64,000 nt of DNA from Anaerococcus vaginalis ATCC 51170 (GCF_000163295.1 NZ_GG700527.1:883166-947165), one strand, 5' to 3'. Positions 34,001 to 44,404 are shown, counted from the first letter of the stretch. The notes: a model not told the origin generated them from the sequence alone. Translations and numbers: made by a program.

Positions 34001-35572
34001 CTACTCCAAGGTAATAGTGTAATAATATAAAGGTTGTCCACCATAAATCAATTCTACATCGCAATCTTTGAATTTTTTTTGAGCAAATTTTTGAAGTTTT
34101 CTGGCTTCTTTATCTTCTATATCTTCTCCATAATATATGGTTATAAGAGATGTGTCATCATCAACAGCTTTCTCCAAAGTTTCTCTAGCAGTTTTTTCTA
34201 TTGTTTTTTTGCTTGTAACAATACTATTGTCAACTATGCCAATGTATTCATCTTTTCTAATTTCTACATTATTCACATTTGTATCTCTAACTGCTATAGT
34301 AACTTCCAAAACTCTTACATCTTCAATCGCATCGTTGAAATTTTCCATATTTTCATCTAATGACTCATCTTCATCAAATGAAAGCAATGCGGAAAAAGAT
34401 TCTGGAATTGACCTAGTTTCAACTACTCTACATGTTCTATCAGACAATTGACAAGCTTGTTTAGCGCTCATAATTATATTTTTATTATTAGGGAAGATAA
34501 TAATATTTTCGCTATCTACTTTCTCAATTGCCTTAAAAATATCTTCAGTTGAAGGGTTCATAGTTTGCCCACCAGCAATAATCCTATCAACATTTAAACT
34601 TTCAAACACTTTATCATAGCCTTCTCCCCTTGAAACAGCTATAAATCCATATTTTTTAGATGGTTTTTTGTTTACTTTTATATTATTCAACACATCTGGA
34701 TTAGTATTTTCAACACTCATTGTTAAAACTTGTCCATAATTTGAAACTACTTCTAAAAGTTCCTTAATACCATCGCAATCAAATGAAAGTCTCAAAATTC
34801 CATTATCAAAATCTTCTGTCAAAGATGTAGAAAGCTCATTTAATTTTTCAAGTAAATCATCTTTTTCATCTTCACTTATACTTACTGATAGGTCGATATT
34901 ATAGTCTTTTGATGGCAAATCTTCAATTTCAATTTCTGATAAATCAGTTTCAATATCAATTTCTCCATTTAAGGCTTTTAAAGCTCCTTCAAGCAAAAAC
35001 ATCAACCCTTGTCCACCAGAATCTACAACCTTAGCCTCTTTTAAAACTGGCAATAAATTTGGAGTATCAAGCAAAGCCTTATGACCAGCTGCAATAATTT
35101 TATATAAATACTTATCAATATCAATGTTATTTTCAAAAGCGTTATTAGCTTCTTCTGCCATCAATCTTGATACAGTTAAAATTGTTCCCTCAGTAGGTTT
35201 CATTACAGCCTTATAAGCAGTCTTATTTGCAACTGTAAAAATATCTCTTATACTTTCTGCATCAATAATATCCTTGCCTTTGATAGCTTTAGACATTCCC
35301 CTACAAAGTTGTGATAAAATTACACCAGAATTTCCTCTTGCTCCCATCAAAGTACCTTGGCTTAAAGCCTTAGCAACATCATAACAAGACGAAGTTTCAG
35401 TATCCTTTACTCTTTCTACACCAGATTTCATTGTCATAGTCATATTTGTTCCCGTATCCCCATCTGGAACAGGAAAAACATTTAAGCTATCGACAACATC
35501 CCTTTTCTCATTAAGTAGTTCAAAAGCTTTAATAATAATGCTTTTGAACTTATTACTATCGATTTTTTTCAT
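34001..35572 (-). CDS. fakA: Fatty acid kinase catalytic subunit FakA (DAK2/YloV)
   Basis: Phosphorylates fatty acids bound to a FakB carrier; members were earlier known as YloV. The 523-residue protein has the N-terminal DAK2 domain with NVFPVPDGDTGTNM (metal-binding aspartates) and ALSQGTLMGARGNSGVILSQ, then a central DegV-like region and a C-terminal FakA domain. The ATG follows TAGGAGAA. It lies just after the Asp23 protein gene (yloU position). No fakB gene is visible here; such carriers are usually encoded elsewhere. Confidence 0.9.
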   Translation of the reverse strand: MKKIDSNKFKSIIIKAFELLNEKRDVVDSLNVFPVPDGDTGTNMTMTMKSGVERVKDTETSSCYDVAKALSQGTLMGARGNSGVILSQLCRGMSKAIKGKDIIDAESIRDIFTVANKTAYKAVMKPTEGTILTVSRLMAEEANNAFENNIDIDKYLYKIIAAGHKALLDTPNLLPVLKEAKVVDSGGQGLMFLLEGALKALNGEIDIETDLSEIEIEDLPSKDYNIDLSVSISEDEKDDLLEKLNELSTSLTEDFDNGILRLSFDCDGIKELLEVVSNYGQVLTMSVENTNPDVLNNIKVNKKPSKKYGFIAVSRGEGYDKVFESLNVDRIIAGGQTMNPSTEDIFKAIEKVDSENIIIFPNNKNIIMSAKQACQLSDRTCRVVETRSIPESFSALLSFDEDESLDENMENFNDAIEDVRVLEVTIAVRDTNVNNVEIRKDEYIGIVDNSIVTSKKTIEKTARETLEKAVDDDTSLITIYYGEDIEDKEARKLQKFAQKKFKDCDVELIYGGQPLYYYTITLE

Positions 35573-35579
35573 ATTTCTC

Positions 35580-35933
35580 CTAACTTCTAATTCCTTGAAC
35601 TAAAATATTTACACTAGATACACCAACATTAAGAGAATGTTCAACATTATATTTCACATTTTCAATTATATTTTGGCATACAACTGCAATTCTTACACCA
35701 TAATTTAAAAACAATGATATATCTATAGTCACAGTTCCATCTATATTTCTTAAAACTTTTACACCTCTATTCATATTATCAATGCCTAAAAGTTTATAAA
35801 ACCCATCTTTTGTACTTCTGCTAGCAAGACCTACAACACCATAGGATTCCATAACAGAAGCTGCAGCAATATTTGCAATTACTGTTTCTGAAATACTAAC
35901 TTTACCGTAATTGTTTTTATACTTAATTGCCAT
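35580..35933 (-). CDS. Asp23/Gls24 family protein (YloU type)
   Basis: Second Asp23-family protein of the window, in the yloU position before fakA. From the ATG at 35933 it has 117 residues; this start follows GGAGGAG, whereas the ATG four codons earlier contains that site. The core is intact: GKVSISETVIANIAAASVM, GTVTIDISLFLNYGVRI, and a C-terminal NVKYNVEHSLNVG-VSSVNILVQGI pattern. No signal peptide or anchor. The function is not firmly known, with links to envelope stress and fatty acid metabolism in relatives. Confidence 0.9.
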   Translation of the reverse strand: MAIKYKNNYGKVSISETVIANIAAASVMESYGVVGLASRSTKDGFYKLLGIDNMNRGVKVLRNIDGTVTIDISLFLNYGVRIAVVCQNIIENVKYNVEHSLNVGVSSVNILVQGIRS

Positions 35934-35967
35934 AAACTCCTCCATTTTATTTTTTTATATATAATTT

Positions 35968-35976
35968 ATTATACCA
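35968..35976 (-). promoter_or_regulatory. Extended -10 element upstream of asp23-fakA
   Basis: TGGTATAAT on the minus strand, 35 bases before the gene. No convincing -35 box. The rest of the 170-base gap up to the nifJ terminator is very AT-rich and shows nothing else that I recognise. Confidence 0.55.
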
Positions 35977-36101
35977 TAAATAGTAAATATTTATAATTGT
36001 ACGCTTTTAGCAAAATTAAATTTAAAATTTTCAAAAAGTTTTCAATATAAATTTTTTTGTAAAATTTTAAAAATAAAATCTTCAAAATTAATTTTACGCA
36101 C

Positions 36102-36130
36102 AAAAAAAGGATGAGCAAGCTCATCCTTTA
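36102..36130 (-). terminator. Terminator after nifJ
   Basis: AAAGGATGA pairs with TCATCCTTT around GCAAGC, followed on the minus strand by seven T; about 21 bases after the nifJ stop. Confidence 0.88.
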
Positions 36131-36150
36131 AAATTTTTATTTAATTTATC

Positions 36151-39100
36151 TTATTTTCCAGCTAATCTCTTATATGTTTGATATCTATCTTTTGCAGCTT
36201 TTTCTGCTTCTTGATATAATTGGTCAGCTGTTTCAGGGAATGATCTCTTGAGTGAAGAGTATCTAACTTCTCCTTGGATAAATTCTTGGAATGATTCCTT
36301 AGGTTCTCTTGAATCTAATTGGAATGGATTCTTTCCTTCATCAGCAAGTCTTGGATCGAATCTCCATAAGTGCCAGTAACCTGCATCAACAGCTTGTTTT
36401 TCTCTAAATTGAGATTTACCCATACCGATTCTTATACCGTGGTTGATACATGGTGCATAGCAGATGATTAGAGATGGTCCATCATAGCTTTCAGCTTCTT
36501 TCATAGCTTTGATTGTTTGGTTTTGGTTTGCACCCATAGCAACTTGTGCTACGTAAACATAGCCGTATGAAGTCATCATTAAACCAAGGTCTTTCTTTCT
36601 AACCTTTTTACCAGATGCAGCAAATTGTGCTACTGCTGATAATGGTGTAGCTTTAGATGATTGTCCACCTGTATTTGAGTAAACTTCTGTATCGAATACT
36701 AAGATATTGATGTTTTCTCCACTAGCTAGTACGTGGTCAACTCCACCAAATCCAATATCATAGCTCCATCCGTCTCCACCAAATATCCAAACTGATTTTT
36801 TAATCATATAGTCTTTTAGTGAATATATTTTGTGTAGTAAATCTTTTTGTTTTTCATCACTTACACTGTTAGCTTTTTCTTCAAGGTTAAGAATTTTAGC
36901 TGTTGCTTCTTTTGAAGCTTTAACGTCTTCTTTTCCTTCAATCCATGCTTTGAATGCTTCGCTTAATTCACTATCAGCTTCTAATTCATTGAATTGATTC
37001 ATATATGTTTCAAGAAGGTGTTTGTTTGAATCAGCTGCAAGTTTCATACCATAACCATATTCTGCTGCATCTTCGAATAATGAATTACCCCAAGCTGGAC
37101 CTTGTCCACAAGCATTTGTTGTATATGGTGTAGCTGGTGATGATGCTCCCCAAATTGATGAACAACCTGTAGCATTAGCTATATACATTCTATCTCCAAA
37201 TAATTGAGTAACAAGTTTTGCGTATGGTGTTTCTCCACATCCTGCACAAGCACCTGAGAACTCAAGTAATGGTTGTTTAAATTGAGAACCTTTAATTGTC
37301 ATTGGATCCATAACATCTTCTTTGTATCCAACTTCTTCATGAGCATATTCCCAATTATCTTTTTCTTTTTCAACTTCTTCTTCGAAAGGTTTCATTAGAA
37401 GAGCTTTCTTTGGAGCTGGACATACATCAGCACAGTTTCCACAGCCTGTACAATCAAGTGGTGAAACTTGGATTCTGAAATCATATCCGTCCATTCCCTT
37501 ACCAATTGCTTTCTTTGTTTCAAATCCTTCTGGTGCATTAGCTTTTTCTTCTTCTGTTAATAAGAATGGTCTAATTACAGCGTGAGGACAAACGTATGAA
37601 CATTGGTTACATTGGATACAATTATCAATTTGCCATTCTGGCACGTTAAGAGCAATTCCTCTCTTTTCATATTGAGTTGTACCTGGTTCAAAGTCTCCAT
37701 TTGTTCTATCTTTGAAAACTGAAACTGGAAGTTCGTCTTCTTTTTGTTCAATCATTGGTTTAACGATGTTTTTGATGAACTCTGGAAGTTCTTTTTCTTC
37801 TTTAACTTCATCTTTTGCATCTTTCCATGAATCTGGAACATTAACTTTAACTACTGCATCAATTCCTTGATCTACTGCTTTGTAGTTCATGTTTACAATA
37901 TCGTCACCCTTATGTCCATAAGCTTTAACTATAGAATCTTTAAGGTATTTGATAGCTTCATCTATTGGAATTACATTTGCAAGGTTAAAGAATGCGGATT
38001 GCATAATCATATTTGTTCTTGAACCTAATCCAATATTAGCAGCGATGTGAGAAGCATCTATTATGTTAAAGTTAATATTGTGTTCAGCAATGTATTTTTT
38101 CATTGAAGCTGGTAGATGTTGTTCAAGTTCATCTTCTGACCATGGGCAGTTTAATAAGAATGTACCACCATCTTTAAGTCCAGCTAATAAATCATATTGA
38201 TTAACGTAAGCTGGTTTTGAACATGAAATAAAGTCAGCTTCATCTAATAGATATGTTGATCTAATTGGGTTTTTACCAAATCTCAAGTGAGATACTGTAA
38301 GTCCACCAGATTTTTTAGAATCATAGTCAAAGTAACCTTGAGCGTACATATCAGTATTATCACCGATGATTTTGATAGCTTGTTTATTAGCTCCAACTGT
38401 TCCATCAGATCCGAATCCCCAGAATTTACATCTACTTGTTCCTTCTTGTCTGATTCTTAAATCTGTTCTTTCAAGTGATTTATTCGTAACATCATCTGTA
38501 ATTGATAATGTGAAATCATCTTTCATTTCGCCTGCTAAATTATTAAATGCTGCTTCAATGTCTGCAGGGATTGTATCTTTTGAAGATAATCCATATCTAC
38601 CACCTATAATTTGTGGTTTATCTTCTACATCATAGTAAGCTGATTTAACATCAAGTAATAATGGTTCTCCAACTGAACCTTTTTCTTTTGTTCTATCTAA
38701 AACAGCTATTTTCTTTACTGTTTTTGGTATAGCTTTTAGTAAATGGTCTTTTGAGAATGGTCTGAATAAGTGAACTTCAACCATACCAACTTTTTTACCA
38801 TCTTCTACTAATTTATCAATAGCTTCTTCAGCTGCTTGGCAAACAGAACCCATAGCAATGATGATTTCTTCTGCATCATCTGCACCATAATAATTGAATA
38901 ATCCGTAATTTGTACCGATTAATTCATTGATTTTGTTCATGTAGTTTTCTGTTATACCTACTATATCAGTATATGCAGGGTTTGAAGCTTCCATTCTTTG
39001 GAAGAAAATATTCTTTTCAGCTGTACCGATTGTTTTTGGTCTTTCTGGATTTAAAGACTCATTTTTAAATTTATCTACAGCTTCGTAGTTTACTAATGGA

Positions 39101-39681
39101 GCTAATGTATCATAGTCCCAAACTTGTATTTTTTGAATTTCGTGACTTGTTCTAAATCCATCAAAGAAATGGCAAAATGGAATTCTTCCTTCAATTGCTG
39201 CTAAGTGAGCAACTGGTCCTAAGTCCATTACTTGTTGAACTGATCCTGAACATAGCATAGCAAATCCTGTTTGTCTTGCTGCCATAACGTCAGAATGGTC
39301 ACCATAAATTGAAAGTGCGTGAGTTGCTAGTGTTCTTGCTGCAACATGGAATACACCTGGCAATCTTTCTCCAGCAATCTTATACATATTAGGGATCATT
39401 AATAATAATCCTTGACTTGCTGTGTATGTAGTAGTAAGTGCTCCTGCTGCAAGTGCTCCGTGTACTGCTCCTGCTGCACCAGCTTCTGATTGCATTTCCT
39501 TTACTTCAACTGGTCTTCCAAATACGTTTTTTCTACCGTTTGCTGCCCAAACATCTACTGCTTCAGGCATTGGTGATGAAGGTGTTATTGGATAGATTGT
39601 TGCTACATCTGTAAACGCATAAGATACGTGAGCAGCTGCAGTATTACCATCCATAGTCTTCATAGCTCTTTTAATTGTCAT
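36151..39681 (-). CDS. nifJ: Pyruvate:ferredoxin (flavodoxin) oxidoreductase
   Basis: Oxidises pyruvate to acetyl-CoA and CO2, reducing ferredoxin; the main pyruvate route of anaerobes. The 1176-residue single chain holds all domains in order: the N-terminal pyrimidine-binding domain, domain with GSDGTVGANKQAIKI, two 4Fe-4S ferredoxin motifs (CIQCNQCSYVCPH and CTGCGNCADVCPA), a proximal-cluster CAGCGET, and the thiamine diphosphate domain (GDGWSYDIGFGG and NTGGQSSKATP). The ATG follows TAGGAGG and a very good promoter lies upstream. It stands alone between two terminated units, and its codon choice suggests strong expression. Confidence 0.98.
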   Translation of the reverse strand: MTIKRAMKTMDGNTAAAHVSYAFTDVATIYPITPSSPMPEAVDVWAANGRKNVFGRPVEVKEMQSEAGAAGAVHGALAAGALTTTYTASQGLLLMIPNMYKIAGERLPGVFHVAARTLATHALSIYGDHSDVMAARQTGFAMLCSGSVQQVMDLGPVAHLAAIEGRIPFCHFFDGFRTSHEIQKIQVWDYDTLAPLVNYEAVDKFKNESLNPERPKTIGTAEKNIFFQRMEASNPAYTDIVGITENYMNKINELIGTNYGLFNYYGADDAEEIIIAMGSVCQAAEEAIDKLVEDGKKVGMVEVHLFRPFSKDHLLKAIPKTVKKIAVLDRTKEKGSVGEPLLLDVKSAYYDVEDKPQIIGGRYGLSSKDTIPADIEAAFNNLAGEMKDDFTLSITDDVTNKSLERTDLRIRQEGTSRCKFWGFGSDGTVGANKQAIKIIGDNTDMYAQGYFDYDSKKSGGLTVSHLRFGKNPIRSTYLLDEADFISCSKPAYVNQYDLLAGLKDGGTFLLNCPWSEDELEQHLPASMKKYIAEHNINFNIIDASHIAANIGLGSRTNMIMQSAFFNLANVIPIDEAIKYLKDSIVKAYGHKGDDIVNMNYKAVDQGIDAVVKVNVPDSWKDAKDEVKEEKELPEFIKNIVKPMIEQKEDELPVSVFKDRTNGDFEPGTTQYEKRGIALNVPEWQIDNCIQCNQCSYVCPHAVIRPFLLTEEEKANAPEGFETKKAIGKGMDGYDFRIQVSPLDCTGCGNCADVCPAPKKALLMKPFEEEVEKEKDNWEYAHEEVGYKEDVMDPMTIKGSQFKQPLLEFSGACAGCGETPYAKLVTQLFGDRMYIANATGCSSIWGASSPATPYTTNACGQGPAWGNSLFEDAAEYGYGMKLAADSNKHLLETYMNQFNELEADSELSEAFKAWIEGKEDVKASKEATAKILNLEEKANSVSDEKQKDLLHKIYSLKDYMIKKSVWIFGGDGWSYDIGFGGVDHVLASGENINILVFDTEVYSNTGGQSSKATPLSAVAQFAASGKKVRKKDLGLMMTSYGYVYVAQVAMGANQNQTIKAMKEAESYDGPSLIICYAPCINHGIRIGMGKSQFREKQAVDAGYWHLWRFDPRLADEGKNPFQLDSREPKESFQEFIQGEVRYSSLKRSFPETADQLYQEAEKAAKDRYQTYKRLAGK

Positions 39682-39731
39682 TTAAGACCTCCTAAAAATT
39701 ATATGAATCAATTATCGTCAACACTATTTTT

Positions 39732-39760
39732 AGTATAATAAATATCACGTCATTAGTCAA
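39732..39760 (-). promoter_or_regulatory. Promoter of nifJ
   Basis: On the minus strand TTGACT (39755-39760), 17 bases, TATACT (39732-39737). Strong match, 50 bases before the ATG. Confidence 0.82.
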
Positions 39761-39784
39761 GTAAATATCAAATATTTTCACGAG

Positions 39785-40717
39785 CTAATTATCATTGTCA
39801 GAATTTTTAAATAGATTGTCTGTCATTACTTTTGCTGCATTATATCCCATAGATTTTTCTCTTTGGTTCATAGCTGCAACTTCGATAATCATAGCTAAAT
39901 TTCTTCCTGCTCTTACTGGAATTAAAATTTTTGGAATTTGAACATTTAAAATTTCTGTATAATGCTCATCAAGTCCCAACCTGTCATATTCATAGTCTTC
40001 TCTCCAATGTTCAAGTTCTATTACCAAATCTATGTCAGTTGAAACTTTTACAGAGCCTGTACCATATAGTCTTCTTACATCTACAATTCCAAGACCTCTA
40101 ATTTCTGTATAATGCCTTATATTTTCTGGAGCTTGTCCTACAAGTTTATTATCATAAGCAGCCATTTCAACAACATCATCTGCTACAAGTCTATGGCCAC
40201 GATTTACTAAATCTAAAGCCGTTTCACTTTTTCCTACAGAGCTTTCTCCTCTAATTAAAACTCCAACACCAAAAACTTCTAGAAGTTCTCCGTGAATTTG
40301 AGTTCTATCAGCAAAAATATATTCTAGTTCTTGTGAAATTATTGATGTTAATTTTGTAGTAGGAAGTTTTGACCTTAAAATTGTAATATCATAATAATCA
40401 GCAAGGTCTAATATATCTTTTGGCAATCCTGCATTGTATGAAAAAAGTATGGCTGGCATTTTGTATGATAATATTCCTCTAAATCTTTCATATTGCATTC
40501 TATTGTCAAGACTTGTTAGGTAAGTATATTCTACACTTCCTATTATTTGTAATCTTTTGTAAGGAAATTCTTCCAAATATCCTGTAAGTTGAAGACCTGG
40601 CCTATTAATATCTGGACTTTGCAAAATAACTTCATCATAATCTGTGGATTTGTGAACTATTTCAAGACCTAAAATTTCAACCACGTCTTTTAATTTTACG
40701 CTTGTTTGTTTTCCCAT
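39785..40717 (-). CDS. hprK: HPr kinase/phosphorylase
   Basis: Phosphorylates or dephosphorylates Ser46 of HPr, controlling carbon catabolite repression. The 310-residue protein has Walker A GESSVGKSETAL at about residues 152-163, a following LVADDVV motif, and the signature EIRGLGIVDVRRLYG. The N-terminal domain covers residues 1-130. Its presence implies a phosphotransferase system elsewhere in the genome. It starts after AGAGGATAAA, ten bases past uvrC, so it is likely co-transcribed with pepP and uvrC. Downstream is the separately promoted nifJ. Confidence 0.97.
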   Translation of the reverse strand: MGKQTSVKLKDVVEILGLEIVHKSTDYDEVILQSPDINRPGLQLTGYLEEFPYKRLQIIGSVEYTYLTSLDNRMQYERFRGILSYKMPAILFSYNAGLPKDILDLADYYDITILRSKLPTTKLTSIISQELEYIFADRTQIHGELLEVFGVGVLIRGESSVGKSETALDLVNRGHRLVADDVVEMAAYDNKLVGQAPENIRHYTEIRGLGIVDVRRLYGTGSVKVSTDIDLVIELEHWREDYEYDRLGLDEHYTEILNVQIPKILIPVRAGRNLAMIIEVAAMNQREKSMGYNAAKVMTDNLFKNSDNDN

Positions 40718-40727
40718 TTTATCCTCT

Positions 40728-42575
40728 TTAATTGTTTAGTTTAAAATATTTAATTATTTCAAGTGCTTGGCTTTCCCCAATCAAATCTACTTCCATAAGC
40801 TCTTCTAAACTTGCTTTTTTTATATTTTTTACGCTTTTAAAATGTTTTAGAAGATTTTCTTTTTTTCTTTTTCCTATGCCATTAATATTATCAAGTTCAG
40901 ATTTTTTCATAGTTTGAGTCATTAATTTTCTGTGATAATTTATGGCAAATCTGTGGGCTTCTTCTTGGATTTCATAAATTAATTTATATACTGGATCTCG
41001 TTTTTTTATTTGTATTTCTTCATTTTCATATATAATTGCTCTTGTTGTATGCTTGTCATCTTTAACAAGTCCTGCAACTTCTATTGAAAAATTTAAATCT
41101 TTCAAAACTTTTTTTGCAGATTTTACTTGACCCTTTCCCCCATCCATTAATATTAAATCCGGAAGTTTTCCAAAACCTGTGTAAGTGTTATTATTTTTAA
41201 TTTCTTTTTTTGCTCTTTCAAATCTTCTCGTAAGAACTTCTTCCAAGGAATGATAATCATCTGGCCCTTCTATAGTTTTTATTTTGAATTTTCTATATTC
41301 TTTTCTTTCTGCTATCCCATTTTGAAATACAACCATTGATCCAACTGATTGGACCCCCGATGTATTAGAAATATCGTAAGCTTCAATCCTATTTATAGAT
41401 TTTAAATTCAAAATTTCTTTTAATCCATTTAAGCCACTGTGTTTTTTTCTTTCTTTTTCCTCAAGCCTTTTTTCGTATTTTCTCATCATATCGCTTGCAT
41501 TTCTAAAAGCCATATCTACTAATTCTTTTTTCTTGCCAAGTTTTGGGCAATTTATTTTTACCTTGTTGCCTTTTTTCTTTTCAATAAATAAATTAAGGGC
41601 ATCAAGATCTGATGGCAATTTGTGAACTAAAATTTCTTTTGGTATATACATAAGGTTTAAGTAAAATTGCTTCATAAAAGATGAAATTATATCTTCATCT
41701 TTTTCTCTATAATCATCTTTAATAATAAAATGTTCTCTATCGACGATTTTTCCATCTCTCATAAAAAACACCTGCATGGTGACATAAAATATTCCTTTGG
41801 ACATTGCAATTATATCTATGTCATCACCATTTGTTGTAGTAACTTTTTGTTTTTGAGAAATGGTTGACAAGGCTCTGTGGTAATCTCTGTATTTTGCAGC
41901 ATTTTCAAAATCCAAAATTTCACTTGCCTTATTCATCTTATTTATAACTAAATTTGGTATATAATCAGATTTATTTTCTAAAAAATTTTTGATTTTAGTT
42001 ATATTTTCCATATATTCTTTTTCATCCCCCTTACCAACGCATGGAGCTTTACACCTATCTATATAATAATTTAGACAAGGTCTATCTAATTGTTGTCCCT
42101 TATCAAAATTTAGATTGCAAGTTCTTATTGGATAAAGTATATGAAATAATTCTATTACATCATTTACTGCATAAGCATCAGGATAAGGGCCATAATAATA
42201 GCCCTTATCTTTTTTTACATTTCTTACTTTTTGAATTCTAGGAAATTTTTCATTTGTAATTTTTATATATGGATATTGCTTATCATCTCTTAATACAATA
42301 TTATATTTGGGTCTGTTTTTCTTTATTAGATTTGATTCTAACACAAGAGCTTCGACTTCATTTTCTACAATTATATATTCAAAATGATTTATATGACTTA
42401 CCATAGAAAGAACTTTTCTGCCCTTATTTTTGTTGTTGTCAAAATATTGGCTTACACGTTTTTTTAAATTTATAGCCTTGCCAACATAGATTATTTCATC
42501 TTGGCTATTTCTCATTATATAAACGCCTGGTAGGTCTGGTAATTCTTTTAGCTTTTCCTTTATTTGATTGTTCAT
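40728..42575 (-). CDS. uvrC: Excinuclease ABC subunit C
   Basis: Makes both incisions in nucleotide excision repair. From the ATG at 42575 the protein has 615 residues: an N-terminal GIY-YIG nuclease (PGVYIMRNSQDEIIYVGKA), a UVR motif (MNKASEILDFENAAKYRD) for UvrB binding, the RNase H-like C-terminal nuclease (RIEAYDISNTSG and PDLILMDGGKGQ), and two helix-hairpin-helix motifs at the end. The TTG one codon before is less likely. It overlaps the pepP stop by one base. Confidence 0.97.
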   Translation of the reverse strand: MNNQIKEKLKELPDLPGVYIMRNSQDEIIYVGKAINLKKRVSQYFDNNKNKGRKVLSMVSHINHFEYIIVENEVEALVLESNLIKKNRPKYNIVLRDDKQYPYIKITNEKFPRIQKVRNVKKDKGYYYGPYPDAYAVNDVIELFHILYPIRTCNLNFDKGQQLDRPCLNYYIDRCKAPCVGKGDEKEYMENITKIKNFLENKSDYIPNLVINKMNKASEILDFENAAKYRDYHRALSTISQKQKVTTTNGDDIDIIAMSKGIFYVTMQVFFMRDGKIVDREHFIIKDDYREKDEDIISSFMKQFYLNLMYIPKEILVHKLPSDLDALNLFIEKKKGNKVKINCPKLGKKKELVDMAFRNASDMMRKYEKRLEEKERKKHSGLNGLKEILNLKSINRIEAYDISNTSGVQSVGSMVVFQNGIAERKEYRKFKIKTIEGPDDYHSLEEVLTRRFERAKKEIKNNNTYTGFGKLPDLILMDGGKGQVKSAKKVLKDLNFSIEVAGLVKDDKHTTRAIIYENEEIQIKKRDPVYKLIYEIQEEAHRFAINYHRKLMTQTMKKSELDNINGIGKRKKENLLKHFKSVKNIKKASLEELMEVDLIGESQALEIIKYFKLNN

Positions 42576-44344
42576 CAAATCTCTTTACATCTTTCTATCA
42601 AATATTCTAAATCTGATCCTTCAAGATATGGAGATAAAACTTCTTGGCATTTTTTGTTATATACATTTATCCATTCTATTTCCCACTTATCCATCATATC
42701 CATATTTATTGGTCTAGTATCAATTGGCACGTAAGTTAGACATTCGAATTTCATAAATTTACCAAATTCATTTTCCAAATCTTTTTTCACATAAACTTCG
42801 CTTTCAATTCTTACTCCGTGTTTATCTGCTATATATAGACCCGGCTCAATTGATGTTGTCATGTTTTCTAATAATTCTACATCATTAAATTGAGAAATAT
42901 TATTTGGGCCTTCGTGAACTGTTAAGCTAAATCCGACTCCGTGGCCTGTTCCATGGAAATAATCTTTTCCAGCTTTCCACAATGGATATTTTGCAATAGC
43001 ATCTAATCTTTGTCCCTTGGTTTTTTCTTTAAATCTTGCACTCATCAAGCCTATATGAGATTTTAAAACTAGGGTATAATTTTCTTTTTCTTCTTCAGTC
43101 AATTCTCCAAGAGCGATTGTTCTTGTTATATCTGTAGTTCCTTCTTTGTAATGAGCTCCTGAATCTACCAATAAAAGTGATTTTTCTTCAAGAGTTTTTG
43201 ATGAAAGTGAAGTTGGTTCATAATGGACAATAGCTCCATTTTCTTTGTAGCCTGCAATTGTTTCAAAAGAATCTTCAATATATGATTCATTTTCTTTTCT
43301 TAAATCTTGCAATTTTTTGCTAGCTATAAGCTCTGTCAAAGAACCCGTACTTGTTCCAACTTCAACCCAATTAAAGAACTTAATTAAACTTACACCATCA
43401 ATAATATAAGCTTTTCTTTCATTTTCTAATTCAGTTTCATTTTTAACCGCTTTCATTTGAGTTGAAATATTTACACCGCTAGTAATTCTTACATTTGAAT
43501 TTATAGAATCAAAAATTGCAACGTTAGTTCTTTCTGGGTCTATATAAATTCTATTTTTCCCCTTAATATTTTTTAATAAAGAATAAATATAATCATAAGA
43601 ATGAACTTTTACCTTATTTTCTTTTAAATAATCCAAAACTTCATCGTCAAGTTTATCTTGGTCTATGCAAAGATGAATTTCATCCATTGAAACCAACAAA
43701 TATGACAAAACTACTGGAGTATATCCAATATCATTTCCTCTAATATTTAAAAGGTAACAAATATCTTCTGGAGATCCAATAAAATTATAATCGCAATCTT
43801 TTTTCTTTAATTCTTCTCTTAATCTATTTATTTTTGATTCTAAACTTTCGCCAACATATTTTTGATCATAAATCCAAACTTTTTCTTTTGGAAGGCTTGG
43901 TCTATCTTCCCAAATTTGAGAAATATAATCTATGTCATAAACCAAAGCACGTGATGCCATATTTTCACTTAAAGATTTATAATCTTTTACTGAATAACAA
44001 GTACCATCAAAACCAATTTTTCCAAATTCTCCAACTTCTTCCAACAAAAATTCTTCCATAGTTGGATCTTCATCAAAACCTTGTTTATAAAATTCAAATT
44101 CTGAATATTTTAATTCATTTGCAGCTTGCAAAAAATATCTTGAATCTGTCCAAAGTCTTGCCTTATCTTTTGTAACAACGCAAACTCCCGCAGAGCCAGT
44201 AAAACCTGAAATAAATTCGCGAGTTTTATAATAATCACTAATATATTCTGATTGATGAGGATCAGATGTATTAATAATATAAGCATCTATTTTTCTGCTA
44301 GCCATTAGCTCTCTAAGCTTTTCTAGTTTTTGATCAATATTCAT
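42575..44344 (-). CDS. pepP: Xaa-Pro aminopeptidase (M24B)
   Basis: Cytosolic metallopeptidase removing N-terminal residues before proline. The 589-residue protein has the three-domain XPNPEP-like layout: two creatinase-type N-terminal domains (residues about 1-310) and a C-terminal pita-bread domain. Metal ligands are visible in LLVDSGAHYKEGTTDITRT (two aspartates), FHGTGHGVG, TSIEPGLY and IESEVYV. The ATG follows AAAGGAGAAATT. An extended -10 box (44377-44385) is upstream, divergent from the ychF promoter. Confidence 0.94.
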   Translation of the reverse strand: MNIDQKLEKLRELMASRKIDAYIINTSDPHQSEYISDYYKTREFISGFTGSAGVCVVTKDKARLWTDSRYFLQAANELKYSEFEFYKQGFDEDPTMEEFLLEEVGEFGKIGFDGTCYSVKDYKSLSENMASRALVYDIDYISQIWEDRPSLPKEKVWIYDQKYVGESLESKINRLREELKKKDCDYNFIGSPEDICYLLNIRGNDIGYTPVVLSYLLVSMDEIHLCIDQDKLDDEVLDYLKENKVKVHSYDYIYSLLKNIKGKNRIYIDPERTNVAIFDSINSNVRITSGVNISTQMKAVKNETELENERKAYIIDGVSLIKFFNWVEVGTSTGSLTELIASKKLQDLRKENESYIEDSFETIAGYKENGAIVHYEPTSLSSKTLEEKSLLLVDSGAHYKEGTTDITRTIALGELTEEEKENYTLVLKSHIGLMSARFKEKTKGQRLDAIAKYPLWKAGKDYFHGTGHGVGFSLTVHEGPNNISQFNDVELLENMTTSIEPGLYIADKHGVRIESEVYVKKDLENEFGKFMKFECLTYVPIDTRPINMDMMDKWEIEWINVYNKKCQEVLSPYLEGSDLEYLIERCKEI

Positions 44345-44376
44345 AATTTCTCCTTTATTTTTATAATCTTATTCAT

Positions 44377-44385
44377 ATTATACCA
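44377..44385 (-). promoter_or_regulatory. Extended -10 element upstream of pepP
   Basis: TGGTATAAT on the minus strand, 33 bases before the start codon; the -35 region is not recognisable. It is close to, and divergent from, the ychF promoter at 44405-44433. Confidence 0.55.
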
Positions 44386-44404
44386 TTGTTGCATAATATA
44401 AAAA

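Noticed and set aside
36001..36101. AT-rich repeats between the asp23 gene and the nifJ terminator
   Set aside because: Runs such as AAAATTTT are common in this base composition and show no ordered repeat or pairing beyond chance.
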